Of a DNA stretch of 38,429 nt, positions 23,220 to 31,078 are shown piece by piece. The notes beneath the pieces were generated by a model that saw only the letters and a list, made by a program, of their open reading frames with translations, was not told the origin of the DNA and searched no databases. Made by a program: the position numbers and the translations under genes. Source of the DNA: Bacillota bacterium (GTDB lineage: Bacteria > Bacillota > UBA4882 > UBA10575); contig JAAZDX010000028.1 of the NCBI GenBank assembly GCA_012512605.1, positions 1 to 38,429 of the forward strand, read 5' to 3'. Within the stretch, counting starts at the first letter, position 1. Each line of letters starts with the position of its first letter.

Positions 23220-23997
23220 ACGTGCAGTCATTTCCGGTTCCGCTCGGGAAAGGTTGATCGCTCTCCTCCTCGCGGGGATTGTTATTTTAGCGGCTTGGGC
23301 CTGGCTAGCGACCTTTTACCCCGATTATATTCTCCCGGCACCGGGGGCGGTCGCCCGTCGCGCCCGGGAACTTTTCCGTCAAGGCGGGCTTTTTACAGTC
23401 CATTTCCGGACGACTTTGGTCGAAGCGTTGCTTGGGTTCTTGTTGGGTGCCGGGGCTGCTTTACCCCTCAGTTATTTGCTGGCGCGCCACCCCCGTTTGG
23501 ACCGCTTGGTTACACCGGTGGTCGTTGCTATCCAGGCCATCCCCATTGTGGCCTTGGCACCGCTCATGGTGATCTGGTTTGGCTTTGGCCTTACTTCCAA
23601 GGTCATCATCGCCGCCCTGACCGCTTTTTTCCCCGTCATAACCAATGGGGTCGTGGGCTTAAGAGAGACCGATCCCCGCTTGAAAGAGATGCTCAAGATT
23701 ATGGGGGCCGGGAAGCGGGAGATCTTTTTCAAACTGGAGGTTCCGTCGGCTTTACCCGTCCTTTTTGGCGGCTTTCGGATCGGGTTGACCCTTTCCGTGA
23801 TCGGGGCGGTCGTTGGCGAATTTTCCGGGGCCGGGCGCGGACTCGGTTATCTGGTCTACTTTGCCCGCGGGACCTTTGACACCGCCTTAATCTTCGTTGC
23901 TTTGCTTGCGCTGGCGATCATGGGGATCGGTTTTTATCTTCTGGTGTCTTGGCTGGAAGCGGTGGTGATGCCTTGGTATAAAGACAAGGATCGTTAG
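23212..23997 (+). CDS. ABC transporter permease, probable riboflavin/flavin-precursor importer (RibX-like)
   Basis: The permease of about 261 residues has six predicted membrane helices of the BinPDT inner-membrane family (SsuC/ThiX type). The cytoplasmic coupling loop MGAGKREIFFKLEVPSALPV carries the expected EAA-type glycine. I chose the ATG at 23212 (MSKRAVISGSARERL), which overlaps the ATPase stop by 8 bases. An upstream TTG at 23155 would add 19 unlikely residues. In Chloroflexi the RibXY system pairs this permease type with a THI5-like binding protein under FMN control. Assignment here is by that parallel. Confidence 0.86.
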   Translation: MSKRAVISGSARERLIALLLAGIVILAAWAWLATFYPDYILPAPGAVARRARELFRQGGLFTVHFRTTLVEALLGFLLGAGAALPLSYLLARHPRLDRLVTPVVVAIQAIPIVALAPLMVIWFGFGLTSKVIIAALTAFFPVITNGVVGLRETDPRLKEMLKIMGAGKREIFFKLEVPSALPVLFGGFRIGLTLSVIGAVVGEFSGAGRGLGYLVYFARGTFDTALIFVALLALAIMGIGFYLLVSWLEAVVMPWYKDKDR

Positions 23998-24069
23998 GAA
24001 GAGGGCTATTCCCTAGCAATTATCGGGAATTGAAATTATTCGGATTATTCGGATCGGAGGACAGGAAAG

Positions 24070-25056
24070 ATGAAGAAAAAACAGCTTATCCTTCTAGTGG
24101 TGGCGGTACTCCTTGTTGGAGGATTGCTCTTTTGGGCCCGGTCTGAACGCCAGTACCAGGTCACACTGGCGATGACCTATATTCCCAACGTGCAGTTTGC
24201 CCCCTTGTATGTGGCGGAAGAGAAAGGCTTTTTCCAAGAAGAAGGACTGGAGGGTGTCTTTGACTACCGGATGGACATCGATGCTTTGCAGCTGGTGGCC
24301 ACGGGGAAGATGGATTATGCGATTGCCGGCGGGGATCAAGTATTGGTAGCGCGGGGTCAAGGGATTCCTGTGGTTTACCTGATGAGTCTGTACGCCGAAT
24401 TTCCCCCGGCAATCATTGCGAAAGCGGAGTCGGGGATTAAGACCGCCACCGACTTAAAGGGAAAAACAGTGGGTCTACCTTTGTACGGGACTAATCTACT
24501 GGCAGCCCAGGCCATTATTAAACGGGCCGGCCTTGAAGAACAGGATGTTAACCTCATTGACATCGGTTATACCCAAATTCCTTCTTTGTTAGAAGACAAA
24601 GTGGATGCAATGGTCGGTTTTGCCAACAACGAACCAATCAAACTCAAAGCGATGGGGGTGGCGGTGAACCAGATTAATTCCTGGGATTACTTTTCCCTGG
24701 TCGGTCACGGCCTGATCACCGGTGCCGGGAAAGTTAAGAACGCCCCGGCGGAAGTTGGGAAAATGGTGCGGGCCAGTTACAAAGGGTTACAGTATGCCTT
24801 GGCCCACCCGGAAGAGACCTTTGCGATCTGTCTGAAGTACCTCCCGGAACTTGGAGAAGAGCAAAAGAAGCAAGAATGGGAGGTTTTGAAAGCCTCCATG
24901 GCTTTATGGGAGAATGACTATACGCGGGCGCATGGGCTTGGCCGTTCCGACCTCGCCAGTTGGGAGGATGCCCAGCAGCTGATGATCGACCTGGGGATGA
25001 TTCCACAGGCGACCCCTGTCAGCGAGATTGTTAATTTATCGTTCTTACCGGAGTAG
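24070..25056 (+). CDS. NMT1/THI5-like substrate-binding protein, probable riboflavin binder (RibY-like), membrane-anchored
   Basis: The 328-residue binding protein has one N-terminal hydrophobic helix (residues 5-22). The following region, VTLAMTYIPNVQFAPLYVAE, is the hallmark of NMT1/THI5-like proteins, with DALQLVATGKMDYAIAGGDQ and DLKGKTVGLPLYGTNLLA further on. THI5-like binders are known for pyrimidine (HMP) precursors of thiamine, but RibY proteins of this family serve riboflavin. The FMN riboswitch upstream favours the latter. There is no lipobox cysteine after the hydrophobic helix, so it is probably held by an uncleaved signal anchor or, if the cell has two membranes, released into the periplasm. 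The start follows GGAGGACAGGAAAG. Confidence 0.85.
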   Translation: MKKKQLILLVVAVLLVGGLLFWARSERQYQVTLAMTYIPNVQFAPLYVAEEKGFFQEEGLEGVFDYRMDIDALQLVATGKMDYAIAGGDQVLVARGQGIPVVYLMSLYAEFPPAIIAKAESGIKTATDLKGKTVGLPLYGTNLLAAQAIIKRAGLEEQDVNLIDIGYTQIPSLLEDKVDAMVGFANNEPIKLKAMGVAVNQINSWDYFSLVGHGLITGAGKVKNAPAEVGKMVRASYKGLQYALAHPEETFAICLKYLPELGEEQKKQEWEVLKASMALWENDYTRAHGLGRSDLASWEDAQQLMIDLGMIPQATPVSEIVNLSFLPE

Positions 25057-25068
25057 GAGTTAGTTGTT

Positions 25069-25133
25069 CCAGTAGTTAGAGCAGGCGTAAAGCGCCGGGC
25101 TTGGGATAACGTTTGTTTTAGATCGTTAGGTTG
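25069..25133 (+). repeat. Intergenic element, copy A
   Basis: A 65-base segment begins CCAGTAGTTAGA and ends TTTTAGATCGTTAGGTTG. A related copy lies at 35027-35090 with the same two end blocks at nearly the same spacing (44 versus 41 bases). It lies after the binding-protein gene, ahead of the terminator. The function is unknown; it may be a small RNA, a repeat or a remnant of a mobile element. Confidence 0.45.
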
Positions 25134-25224
25134 GTGTACTAAAAGTAAGGTCATTTGTAGTAGTACCTTTGGTGCCGGGAGAATGACCAGTATATTATAG
25201 TCGTATAGTCGGATGTAACCCGAA

Positions 25225-25261
25225 AGATGCAGAAACCGCCCGTTATGGGCGGTTTCGTTTT
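25225..25261. terminator. Terminator between the transporter operon and the LysM/SleB gene
   Basis: AAACCGCCC and GGGCGGTTT form a 9-bp stem with a 5-base loop, followed by CGTTTTT on the right. It lies between two converging genes, 170 bases after the transporter operon. Confidence 0.75.
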
Positions 25262-25300
25262 TGACAGGTTAGTCCGGCTAGCGGCCGGTGTTTAGCTTCC

Positions 25301-26314
25301 TTAGTTCCGGAAGAAAACATGGTTTCCGATCTGGGTGGTTACCGGTTGGGAGCGCACCCATCTGTTCGTGGTTTTGGCCGGGTTGTAAAAACCGATGGCC
25401 CCGCTGGAAGGATCCCACCCGTTGATGGCATCCTGGACCGCTTTTAGCGTAGAAGCAGTAGGTGGCAAGTTGATCCGCCCATCCATCACCGGGCTGTATT
25501 GGTAATAGATCCCCTGGTCCACCTGGTAGATAATCTGGCTGATTGTGTTGGGGTAACGGGGGTCGTTCAGCCGGTTGAGGACGGAAGCGGCCACGGCTAC
25601 TTGTCCTTCGTAGGATTCCCCTTCCGCCTCCGCCCGGACTAAACGGGCAAGGAGCTGGATCTCCGTTTGGGAAAGGTTGTATTTATTCCCGTAATTCCCA
25701 CCGGTACTTCCGTTGTTTCCCGTATTACCGTTGTTTCCACTGTTTCCGCCAGGATTAGAAGGACCAGCTCCGGTCGGGATCGTTAGTACTTGTCCAGGGT
25801 AAATAAAGTCGGAAGAAAGTTTGTTGGCGGTTTTCAGGGCTTGGATGGTGGTACCATAACGTTTGGCAATTAAATAAAGACTGTCGTTGGTGCGTACCGT
25901 ATAAACCTGACCACCGCTGGAAGACGACCCGGAGCCCGGATTGGTGTTCCCCTGGGCGGATGGCAAGTAGAGGGTCTGCCCGACCTCTAGGTAATTATGC
26001 CAGATGTTGTTGGTCGTCCGCAGACTGGATAAAGAAATCCCGTTGCGAGTGCCAATCAGGTAAAGGGAATCACCGGGTCGGACCTTATAGGCCGTGGGAA
26101 TTGTTAGGGTTTGTCCAGGATAAATCATATTGGAACCTAAGTTGTTGGTATTTTTGAGCGTATCGGTGGGAACATTGAAACGGCGGGAAATGAGATACAA
26201 TGAATCCCCCGGTCTGACCTGATAGTTTTGGGCGCTGACGAGGACCGGCAAGAACATGACCAGCAAGGCCAGCAGGAATGATCCGTAACGGATGTAACGT
26301 TTTTTGCCTTTCAT
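25301..26314 (-). CDS. Secreted wall hydrolase: three LysM domains plus SleB/CwlJ-type catalytic domain
   Basis: The 337-residue protein has a signal peptide (1-29, ending VLVSAQ). Three LysM peptidoglycan-binding repeats lie at about 31-73, 76-118 and 137-180, followed by a Gly/Asn-rich linker (181-211). Residues 213-337 form a Hydrolase_2 (SleB/CwlJ) domain with the catalytic-type glutamates in RAEAEGESYEGQVAVAASVL (about 227-245) and GAIGFYNPAKTTNRWV. SleB-type enzymes degrade spore cortex at germination, and LysM-bearing relatives also act in vegetative or mother-cell wall turnover. The ATG is preceded by AGAGGAG. I could not identify a sigma-E/K/G promoter in the 260 bases upstream. Confidence 0.9.
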   Translation of the reverse strand: MKGKKRYIRYGSFLLALLVMFLPVLVSAQNYQVRPGDSLYLISRRFNVPTDTLKNTNNLGSNMIYPGQTLTIPTAYKVRPGDSLYLIGTRNGISLSSLRTTNNIWHNYLEVGQTLYLPSAQGNTNPGSGSSSSGGQVYTVRTNDSLYLIAKRYGTTIQALKTANKLSSDFIYPGQVLTIPTGAGPSNPGGNSGNNGNTGNNGSTGGNYGNKYNLSQTEIQLLARLVRAEAEGESYEGQVAVAASVLNRLNDPRYPNTISQIIYQVDQGIYYQYSPVMDGRINLPPTASTLKAVQDAINGWDPSSGAIGFYNPAKTTNRWVRSQPVTTQIGNHVFFRN

Positions 26315-26471
26315 TTGGTAAACACTCCTCTTTCATGTTGTCGTTTTGGTCGCCGACGGCAATTAGAGGTGTGATGAAAGTTGGGTCTTAAGCAGCATGG
26401 ACGACCTGGCATAGTGCATAATTCTTGCTAGATATGGATTTTCCTAGTGGGAATTAGAGGTAAACCCAGTT

Positions 26472-26503
26472 CTGGTAAAAACCCAAAGGTTTGGGATAAC
26501 CAG
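26472..26503. other. Nested hairpin ahead of the GltB-like gene
   Basis: An outer arm pair, CTGGT / ACCAG, encloses the inner stem CCCAAA / TTTGGG, forming an interrupted hairpin in the divergent 260-base gap between the LysM hydrolase and the FMN-binding oxidoreductase genes. No U-run follows. Confidence 0.4.
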
Positions 26504-26575
26504 TAAAGATGGTTAGAAAGCGGTATTATTGGTTAGAATATCGTTATTAAAAATCATGGGGCGAGGCGAATTGTA

Positions 26576-27973
26576 ATGAAACTATTCGGCCTGGGCGTTT
26601 TGGCGACCATTACGGGATTAACCGTATTCATCTGTCTACTGGTGGTAGCCAGCCGGGGGATCTTTCACCTCATCTTCACCTTTTTGTATAAACGGATTAC
26701 CACCGAACGTTACTGGAGTAATGTGTTTGAAACTTATAATCTGGCGAAAATGATCGGGCTCGGCCGTTTGGTCGAGACGGAATTGCGGGCCGCCCACGGG
26801 CAGCCACCCGAGCGTCCCTTCGGACGCCGCAATATGGTTTCACCTTGGAATGATCTATATTTTAATCCGGTTTTCTTCCACCGTTTGCCGCTGTTGGACT
26901 ACACCAAAGTCGGGACGGAGGTGGTGATCGGCCCGGAGGCCAAATATCCTTTAAAACTGAAGATTCCGATCCTGATTGGGGGTATGGCCTACGGAACAGC
27001 TTTGAGTGCGAAGACCAAGCAAGCACTGGCTTTGGGGGCAACTATGGCTGGAACAGTCGCCAACACTGGAAACGGGCCTTTTTTACCGGCCGAACGGGCT
27101 GCAGCCGAAAAGTTGATCATCCAATACGCCCGTGGGAGTTGGGCAAAGGACTTGGAGGTATTGGAGAAGGCGGATGCGGTCGAAATCCAACTGGGGCAAG
27201 GCTTGTGGGGGCCGGCTCCGGCCGAGATCTCCCCCCGTCGTTTGGCCCGCAACCCCAAACTGCGCCATCTTTTAGGGGCAAAGCCGGGGGAAAAAGCGGT
27301 GATTCCCCCCCGTCTGTTGGAGGCGGAGACGGATCGCGAATTAGTGGATCTGGTTAGAGCCATTAGAGCGCACACGGACGGCGTGCCGGTCGGGTTTAAA
27401 CTGGGTGCCACCCAGTGGCTCGAACGGGAACTGGAGATCCTGATCCGCACCAAACCCGATTTCATTGCCATCGACGGGATGGAAGGGGGAACCCATGGTG
27501 GGCTGGGTTCCAGTTTAGACGCGCTAGGGACGCCCACCCTTTATGCCTTGGTGCGGGCGCGCCGGTTCTTGACCGCAAAAAAACTGACCGGTAAGATCTC
27601 CCTTTTGGTCGGTGGTGGGCTCTACTCGGGCATGGATTTTCTCCGAGCCTTAGCGTTAGGGGCCGATGCGGTTTTTATCGGGACCATTGCCCTGATTTCT
27701 TTGGTCCATACCCAGGGGGTCAAGGTCCTGCCGTGGGAACCACCGACCAAGTTGATCTATGAAGGGGGATGGCAGAAGAAAAAGCTCAATATCGAGCAAG
27801 GGGCGCAAAGCCTGGCTAACTTCTTAAAAGCTTCGGTGCAGGAGATGCAGGTGGCCGCCTTATGTTTAGGGAAAGCACACCTAAGTGCGGTGGATAAAAA
27901 CGATCTGTCCACGGTCAACCGGGAACTGGCCACCTATTTGGGGATCAAGTGGTGTGGCGACCCAACCGTGTAG
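26576..27973 (+). CDS. FMN-binding glutamate synthase-like protein, membrane-anchored
   Basis: The 465-residue protein begins with a membrane helix (about 4-37) and a short linker. A GltB-type FMN/Fe-S TIM-barrel domain follows, with PILIGGMAYGTALSAKTKQA, VEIQLGQGLWG, DFIAIDGMEGGTHGG and VGGGLYSGMDFLRALALGAD. The family (YerD-like, stand-alone glutamate-synthase domain) lacks the glutaminase and NADPH-binding parts. Its reaction is not established; it may use ammonia or act as another FMN oxidoreductase. The ATG follows a GCGAGGCGAA region with only a weak ribosome binding site. The roughly 140 bases after the stop hold no gene. Confidence 0.85.
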   Translation: MKLFGLGVLATITGLTVFICLLVVASRGIFHLIFTFLYKRITTERYWSNVFETYNLAKMIGLGRLVETELRAAHGQPPERPFGRRNMVSPWNDLYFNPVFFHRLPLLDYTKVGTEVVIGPEAKYPLKLKIPILIGGMAYGTALSAKTKQALALGATMAGTVANTGNGPFLPAERAAAEKLIIQYARGSWAKDLEVLEKADAVEIQLGQGLWGPAPAEISPRRLARNPKLRHLLGAKPGEKAVIPPRLLEAETDRELVDLVRAIRAHTDGVPVGFKLGATQWLERELEILIRTKPDFIAIDGMEGGTHGGLGSSLDALGTPTLYALVRARRFLTAKKLTGKISLLVGGGLYSGMDFLRALALGADAVFIGTIALISLVHTQGVKVLPWEPPTKLIYEGGWQKKKLNIEQGAQSLANFLKASVQEMQVAALCLGKAHLSAVDKNDLSTVNRELATYLGIKWCGDPTV

Positions 27974-28123
27974 TCGTTCACGCTGGTACACTGGGGCAAG
28001 CAAAGGGATGAAAAGGAGGACCAGTCGGCCTGGAATTCGCCATGGATGGCAGGAAAACCCCGAACAAAAGCGAAACTAAGAACTTAATTAGTGCTTTTTA
28101 GTTCAGGGTAAAGGATGAGCGTA

Positions 28124-29290
28124 ATGCGACAAGGAGGACAACGCAGCAGGCTTGGCTGGGTCCTTGTTTTCCTGTGGTTTCTTATCTTTGTCCCTCCCCT
28201 GCCAGCTCAGGAGGAAGCCGAGCTGGCGCGGATCAACCGATTAATTGAACAGACAAAAAAGCAGCTTTCGACCACAAAAAATCAGGAATCTTCGGTCTTA
28301 AGCGCTTTAATCACTGCCCAGCAGGAATTGGCTCAGATTGAGTTGGAACTGGAGCGGCTAGACCAAAAATTGCGCCTGGTGCAACGGGAGATCGCTAATT
28401 TAGAACGTGAACAGGCCGAGGCGGAAAAGGAATTAGCACGGCTGGATCGCCTCCAACGCGACCGGGCGGATCAATACAACCGGCGCTTGGTTGCGGTCTA
28501 CAAATATGGTCCATTGAGCTATCTGGAACTGCTGGTGGCGGCGGAGAGCTTTGCTGATTTAATCAGTAAATTTGAGATGGTCTCCTATTATTTGCGCGCC
28601 GATGCGCGTTTGATTGCGGAAGTGTCTACGATCAAGGAAGAGATCGGCGTCCAACAAAAGACGCTCCAAGAGAAAAAACGGGGATTGGATCAACAACGGG
28701 CTGCGGTAATCGCCTTGGAAAAATCCACCGTAGAGCAACAAAAGCTCAAAACGGCGCTGGTCCAAAAGGCCGAAGCAGAGCTGAACAAGGTCCAGCGGGA
28801 CCGGAAAAGCTTAGAAGCAGCCCTGGATGAATTGGAAGAAACCTCGCGACAGATCGAGGCCGAGATTAAGCGGCGGCAGCAGAAAGGAGCCCTTGGCACC
28901 GGAAACTTCATCTGGCCGCTGGCCATAAAAGGGCGGATCAGTTCGCCTTTTGGAGAACGGATGCACCCGATTTTGGACCAGAAACGGTTCCACACCGGAA
29001 TAGATATTGCTGTCCCCACTGGAACCGATGTGTTGGCTGCAGATCGGGGGCGGGTGATAATCAGCGGCTGGAACGGTGGCTATGGCAACTTTATCGCGAT
29101 TGATCACGGGAACGGCCTTGCGACGGCCTATGCCCATAATTCGCGGCTCTTAGTAAAAGAAGGGGATGTGGTGACCCAAGGACAAGTGATTGCCAAATCA
29201 GGGAACACCGGACTGAGTACTGGTCCCCATCTCCATTTTGAGGTGCGTAAAGACGGGGCCCCCGTCGATCCGGCTGGCTATTTACCGTAA
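28124..29290 (+). CDS. EnvC-like coiled-coil M23 endopeptidase / murein hydrolase activator
   Basis: The secreted protein of about 388 residues has a signal peptide ending PPLPAQ. A long coiled coil of Glu/Gln/Arg-rich heptads covers about 30-265. A C-terminal M23 (LytM) domain follows with GERMHPILDQKRFHTGIDIA, GNFIAIDHGNGLATAYAH and HLHFEV. The metal ligands (H-x3-D and H-x-H) appear intact, so it may be an active endopeptidase, unlike E. coli EnvC. I prefer the ATG at 28124, spaced 7 bases from AAAGGAT, over the ATG at 28115, which touches its own ribosome binding site. It probably acts in septal or sporulation wall remodelling. Confidence 0.9.
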   Translation: MRQGGQRSRLGWVLVFLWFLIFVPPLPAQEEAELARINRLIEQTKKQLSTTKNQESSVLSALITAQQELAQIELELERLDQKLRLVQREIANLEREQAEAEKELARLDRLQRDRADQYNRRLVAVYKYGPLSYLELLVAAESFADLISKFEMVSYYLRADARLIAEVSTIKEEIGVQQKTLQEKKRGLDQQRAAVIALEKSTVEQQKLKTALVQKAEAELNKVQRDRKSLEAALDELEETSRQIEAEIKRRQQKGALGTGNFIWPLAIKGRISSPFGERMHPILDQKRFHTGIDIAVPTGTDVLAADRGRVIISGWNGGYGNFIAIDHGNGLATAYAHNSRLLVKEGDVVTQGQVIAKSGNTGLSTGPHLHFEVRKDGAPVDPAGYLP

Positions 29291-29371
29291 TCAACGAAAA
29301 AAGTCTTTTTTGGTAAGCCTGTTGTATATGATATAGAAGAGAGAACAGAGAAGAATGGTGGTGGAAGCAGG

Positions 29372-30448
29372 ATGGGGCTAAAAATGGCGCTTCTCTTCGG
29401 CGGACAATCGGGTGAACATGAAGTTTCGGTGATGTCGGCTGCTTCCGTAGCCCAGGCGATCCGTGGAAAAATTGAAGTTTTACCGATTGGGATTAGTAAA
29501 GACGGGCGGTGGATTCCCGGGCTCTCCCCGGAGGCACTGGTGGAAAGGGGTTGTTTCGAGGTCAGTGGTGGCCAAAGCCCGGACGCGGACCGGATCGTAC
29601 AAAACCACAACGGTTTTTTACTAGGTTACCTTCGCGAGCAGGTTGATCTGGCTTTTCCGCTTCTCCACGGGCCAATGGGGGAAGATGGTACGGTGCAAGG
29701 GCTCTTGGAATTGGCCGGGATCCCGTACATTGGTGGCGGTGTAATGGCCTCTGCGGTCGGTATGGATAAGGAAATAATGAAGGCCCTCTTTAAGTACCAT
29801 GGTCTTCCTGTTGGCGACTATCTGGTTTACCGGCGTCACGAATGGGCGAATGACCAGGAACTGATCTGCACCGCAATCGAAGGCCGCCTGGGCTACCCTT
29901 GTTTTGTAAAACCGGCGAATATGGGGTCAAGCGTGGGCATTAGCAAAGCCCATAACCGCGCCGAATTGGAACAGGCTTTCCTTCTTGCCCTTACTTATGA
30001 TCACAAAGTAGTGGTTGAGGCCTTTTTGGACGGTTATGAGGTGGAGTGCGCGGTTCTTGGCAATGAAGAGCCCCGTGCCTCCGTGCCGGGGGAGATCGTC
30101 CCTGGGGCTGAATTTTATAGTTACGAAGATAAATACGTGAAAAACGACTCCGAGTTAATTATTCCCGCCCGCTTGACGCCGGAACAAACGGCGCAGGTAC
30201 AGGACCTGGCGGTTCGGGCGTTTAAAGCGATCGATTGTGCGGGAATGGGCCGCGTCGATTTTTTTGTGCTTAAGCGGGACGGACGGATCCTTGTCAATGA
30301 GATCAACACGATCCCCGGCTTTACTAAGATCAGTATGTACCCAAAGCTTTGGGCCGCCAGTGGTGTATCCTATCCGGAGCTCATTGAACGTCTGGCCCAG
30401 TTGGCTTTGGAACGTTTCCGGGACCGGCCCCAAGGGTCGAAAGCCTAA
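29372..30448 (+). CDS. ddl: D-alanine--D-alanine ligase
   Basis: The 358-residue ATP-grasp enzyme makes D-Ala-D-Ala for peptidoglycan. It has LLFGGQSGEHEVSVMSAASV (N-terminal loop with the S-x-E-H motif), PLLHGPMGEDGTVQGLLEL, the KPANMGSSVGISK ATP-binding loop, the FYSYEDKY omega-loop with Tyr, and MGRVDFFVLKRDGRILVNEI followed by NTIPGFT. The omega-loop Tyr fits D-Ala-D-Ala rather than D-Ala-D-lactate specificity. It lies 81 bases after the EnvC-like gene and has its own terminator. Confidence 0.95.
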   Translation: MGLKMALLFGGQSGEHEVSVMSAASVAQAIRGKIEVLPIGISKDGRWIPGLSPEALVERGCFEVSGGQSPDADRIVQNHNGFLLGYLREQVDLAFPLLHGPMGEDGTVQGLLELAGIPYIGGGVMASAVGMDKEIMKALFKYHGLPVGDYLVYRRHEWANDQELICTAIEGRLGYPCFVKPANMGSSVGISKAHNRAELEQAFLLALTYDHKVVVEAFLDGYEVECAVLGNEEPRASVPGEIVPGAEFYSYEDKYVKNDSELIIPARLTPEQTAQVQDLAVRAFKAIDCAGMGRVDFFVLKRDGRILVNEINTIPGFTKISMYPKLWAASGVSYPELIERLAQLALERFRDRPQGSKA

Positions 30449-30463
30449 GACGATGGATGGTTT

Positions 30464-30497
30464 AGAGGGTAGACAGGATTGTCTACCTCTTTTTTTT
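30464..30497 (+). terminator. Intrinsic terminator of ddl
   Basis: AGAGGGTAGACA pairs with TGTCTACCTCT, with one bulged G and a 4-base loop, followed by seven or more T. Confidence 0.85.
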
Positions 30498-30593
30498 GCC
30501 CAGGATTTGCGGGTTTTTTACCGTCCGGAAGAGGGTTTCTACTGAGAAGGAGGAATAAACAGTATAAAATAACATAGAAAAGAGGTGCTGGCG

Positions 30594-30998
30594 ATGTTGG
30601 TAAAATGGACACCCCAATATGCAGTCGGTGTAGAGGAGATTGACCGACAACACCAAGAGCTTTTCAGCAAGATCAATGATCTGTTGGAAGCCTGTCAACG
30701 CGGGGAAGGGAAGCAAGAGGTTGGTAAGGTGTTGTCTTTCCTAGAAGAATACGTGAAGGTTCACTTCGGGACGGAAGAAAAAACGATGCTCGACAATGCT
30801 TATCCCGAGTATACTCAGCACCGGGCGCAACACCAAAAGTTTGTGGAGAACTTTTTGGAATTGAAAGCGAAGTTTGAAGCCGAGGGCGCTGGAATCTGGC
30901 TGGTTGCCCAGACCAACCGGGTCGTGGTTGACTGGCTGATTAAACATATTATGATGACCGATACTAAACTAGGGAAGTTTTTAAACGCTAAACAATGA
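30594..30998 (+). CDS. Bacteriohemerythrin
   Basis: The 134-residue four-helix protein has a complete di-iron O2-binding set: H20 (DRQHQELF), H57 and E61 (HFGTEE), H76 and H80 (HRAQH), H118 and D123 (KHIMMTD). It reversibly binds O2 and in anaerobes may buffer or deliver oxygen or help protect against it. I chose the ATG at 30594 with AAGAGG 8 bases upstream; the GTG at 30585 overlaps that ribosome binding site. It is a single gene after the ddl terminator. The upstream AT-rich stretch (TATAAAAT at 30563-30570) is a possible -10 without a clear -35. Confidence 0.93.
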   Translation: MLVKWTPQYAVGVEEIDRQHQELFSKINDLLEACQRGEGKQEVGKVLSFLEEYVKVHFGTEEKTMLDNAYPEYTQHRAQHQKFVENFLELKAKFEAEGAGIWLVAQTNRVVVDWLIKHIMMTDTKLGKFLNAKQ

Positions 30999-31078
30999 AG
31001 TAATCATTCTTACCGTGTCGCCATGGAGAAAGGAAAGACCACGGCGGAAGATTAAAGGGGACATAAGGGGGATTGGTG

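Noticed and set aside
26315..26575. A ydaO-type (c-di-AMP) riboswitch or sporulation promoter ahead of the LysM/SleB gene
   Set aside because: Such leaders often precede wall hydrolases, but I could not find the ydaO consensus or a convincing sigma-E/G/K promoter here.
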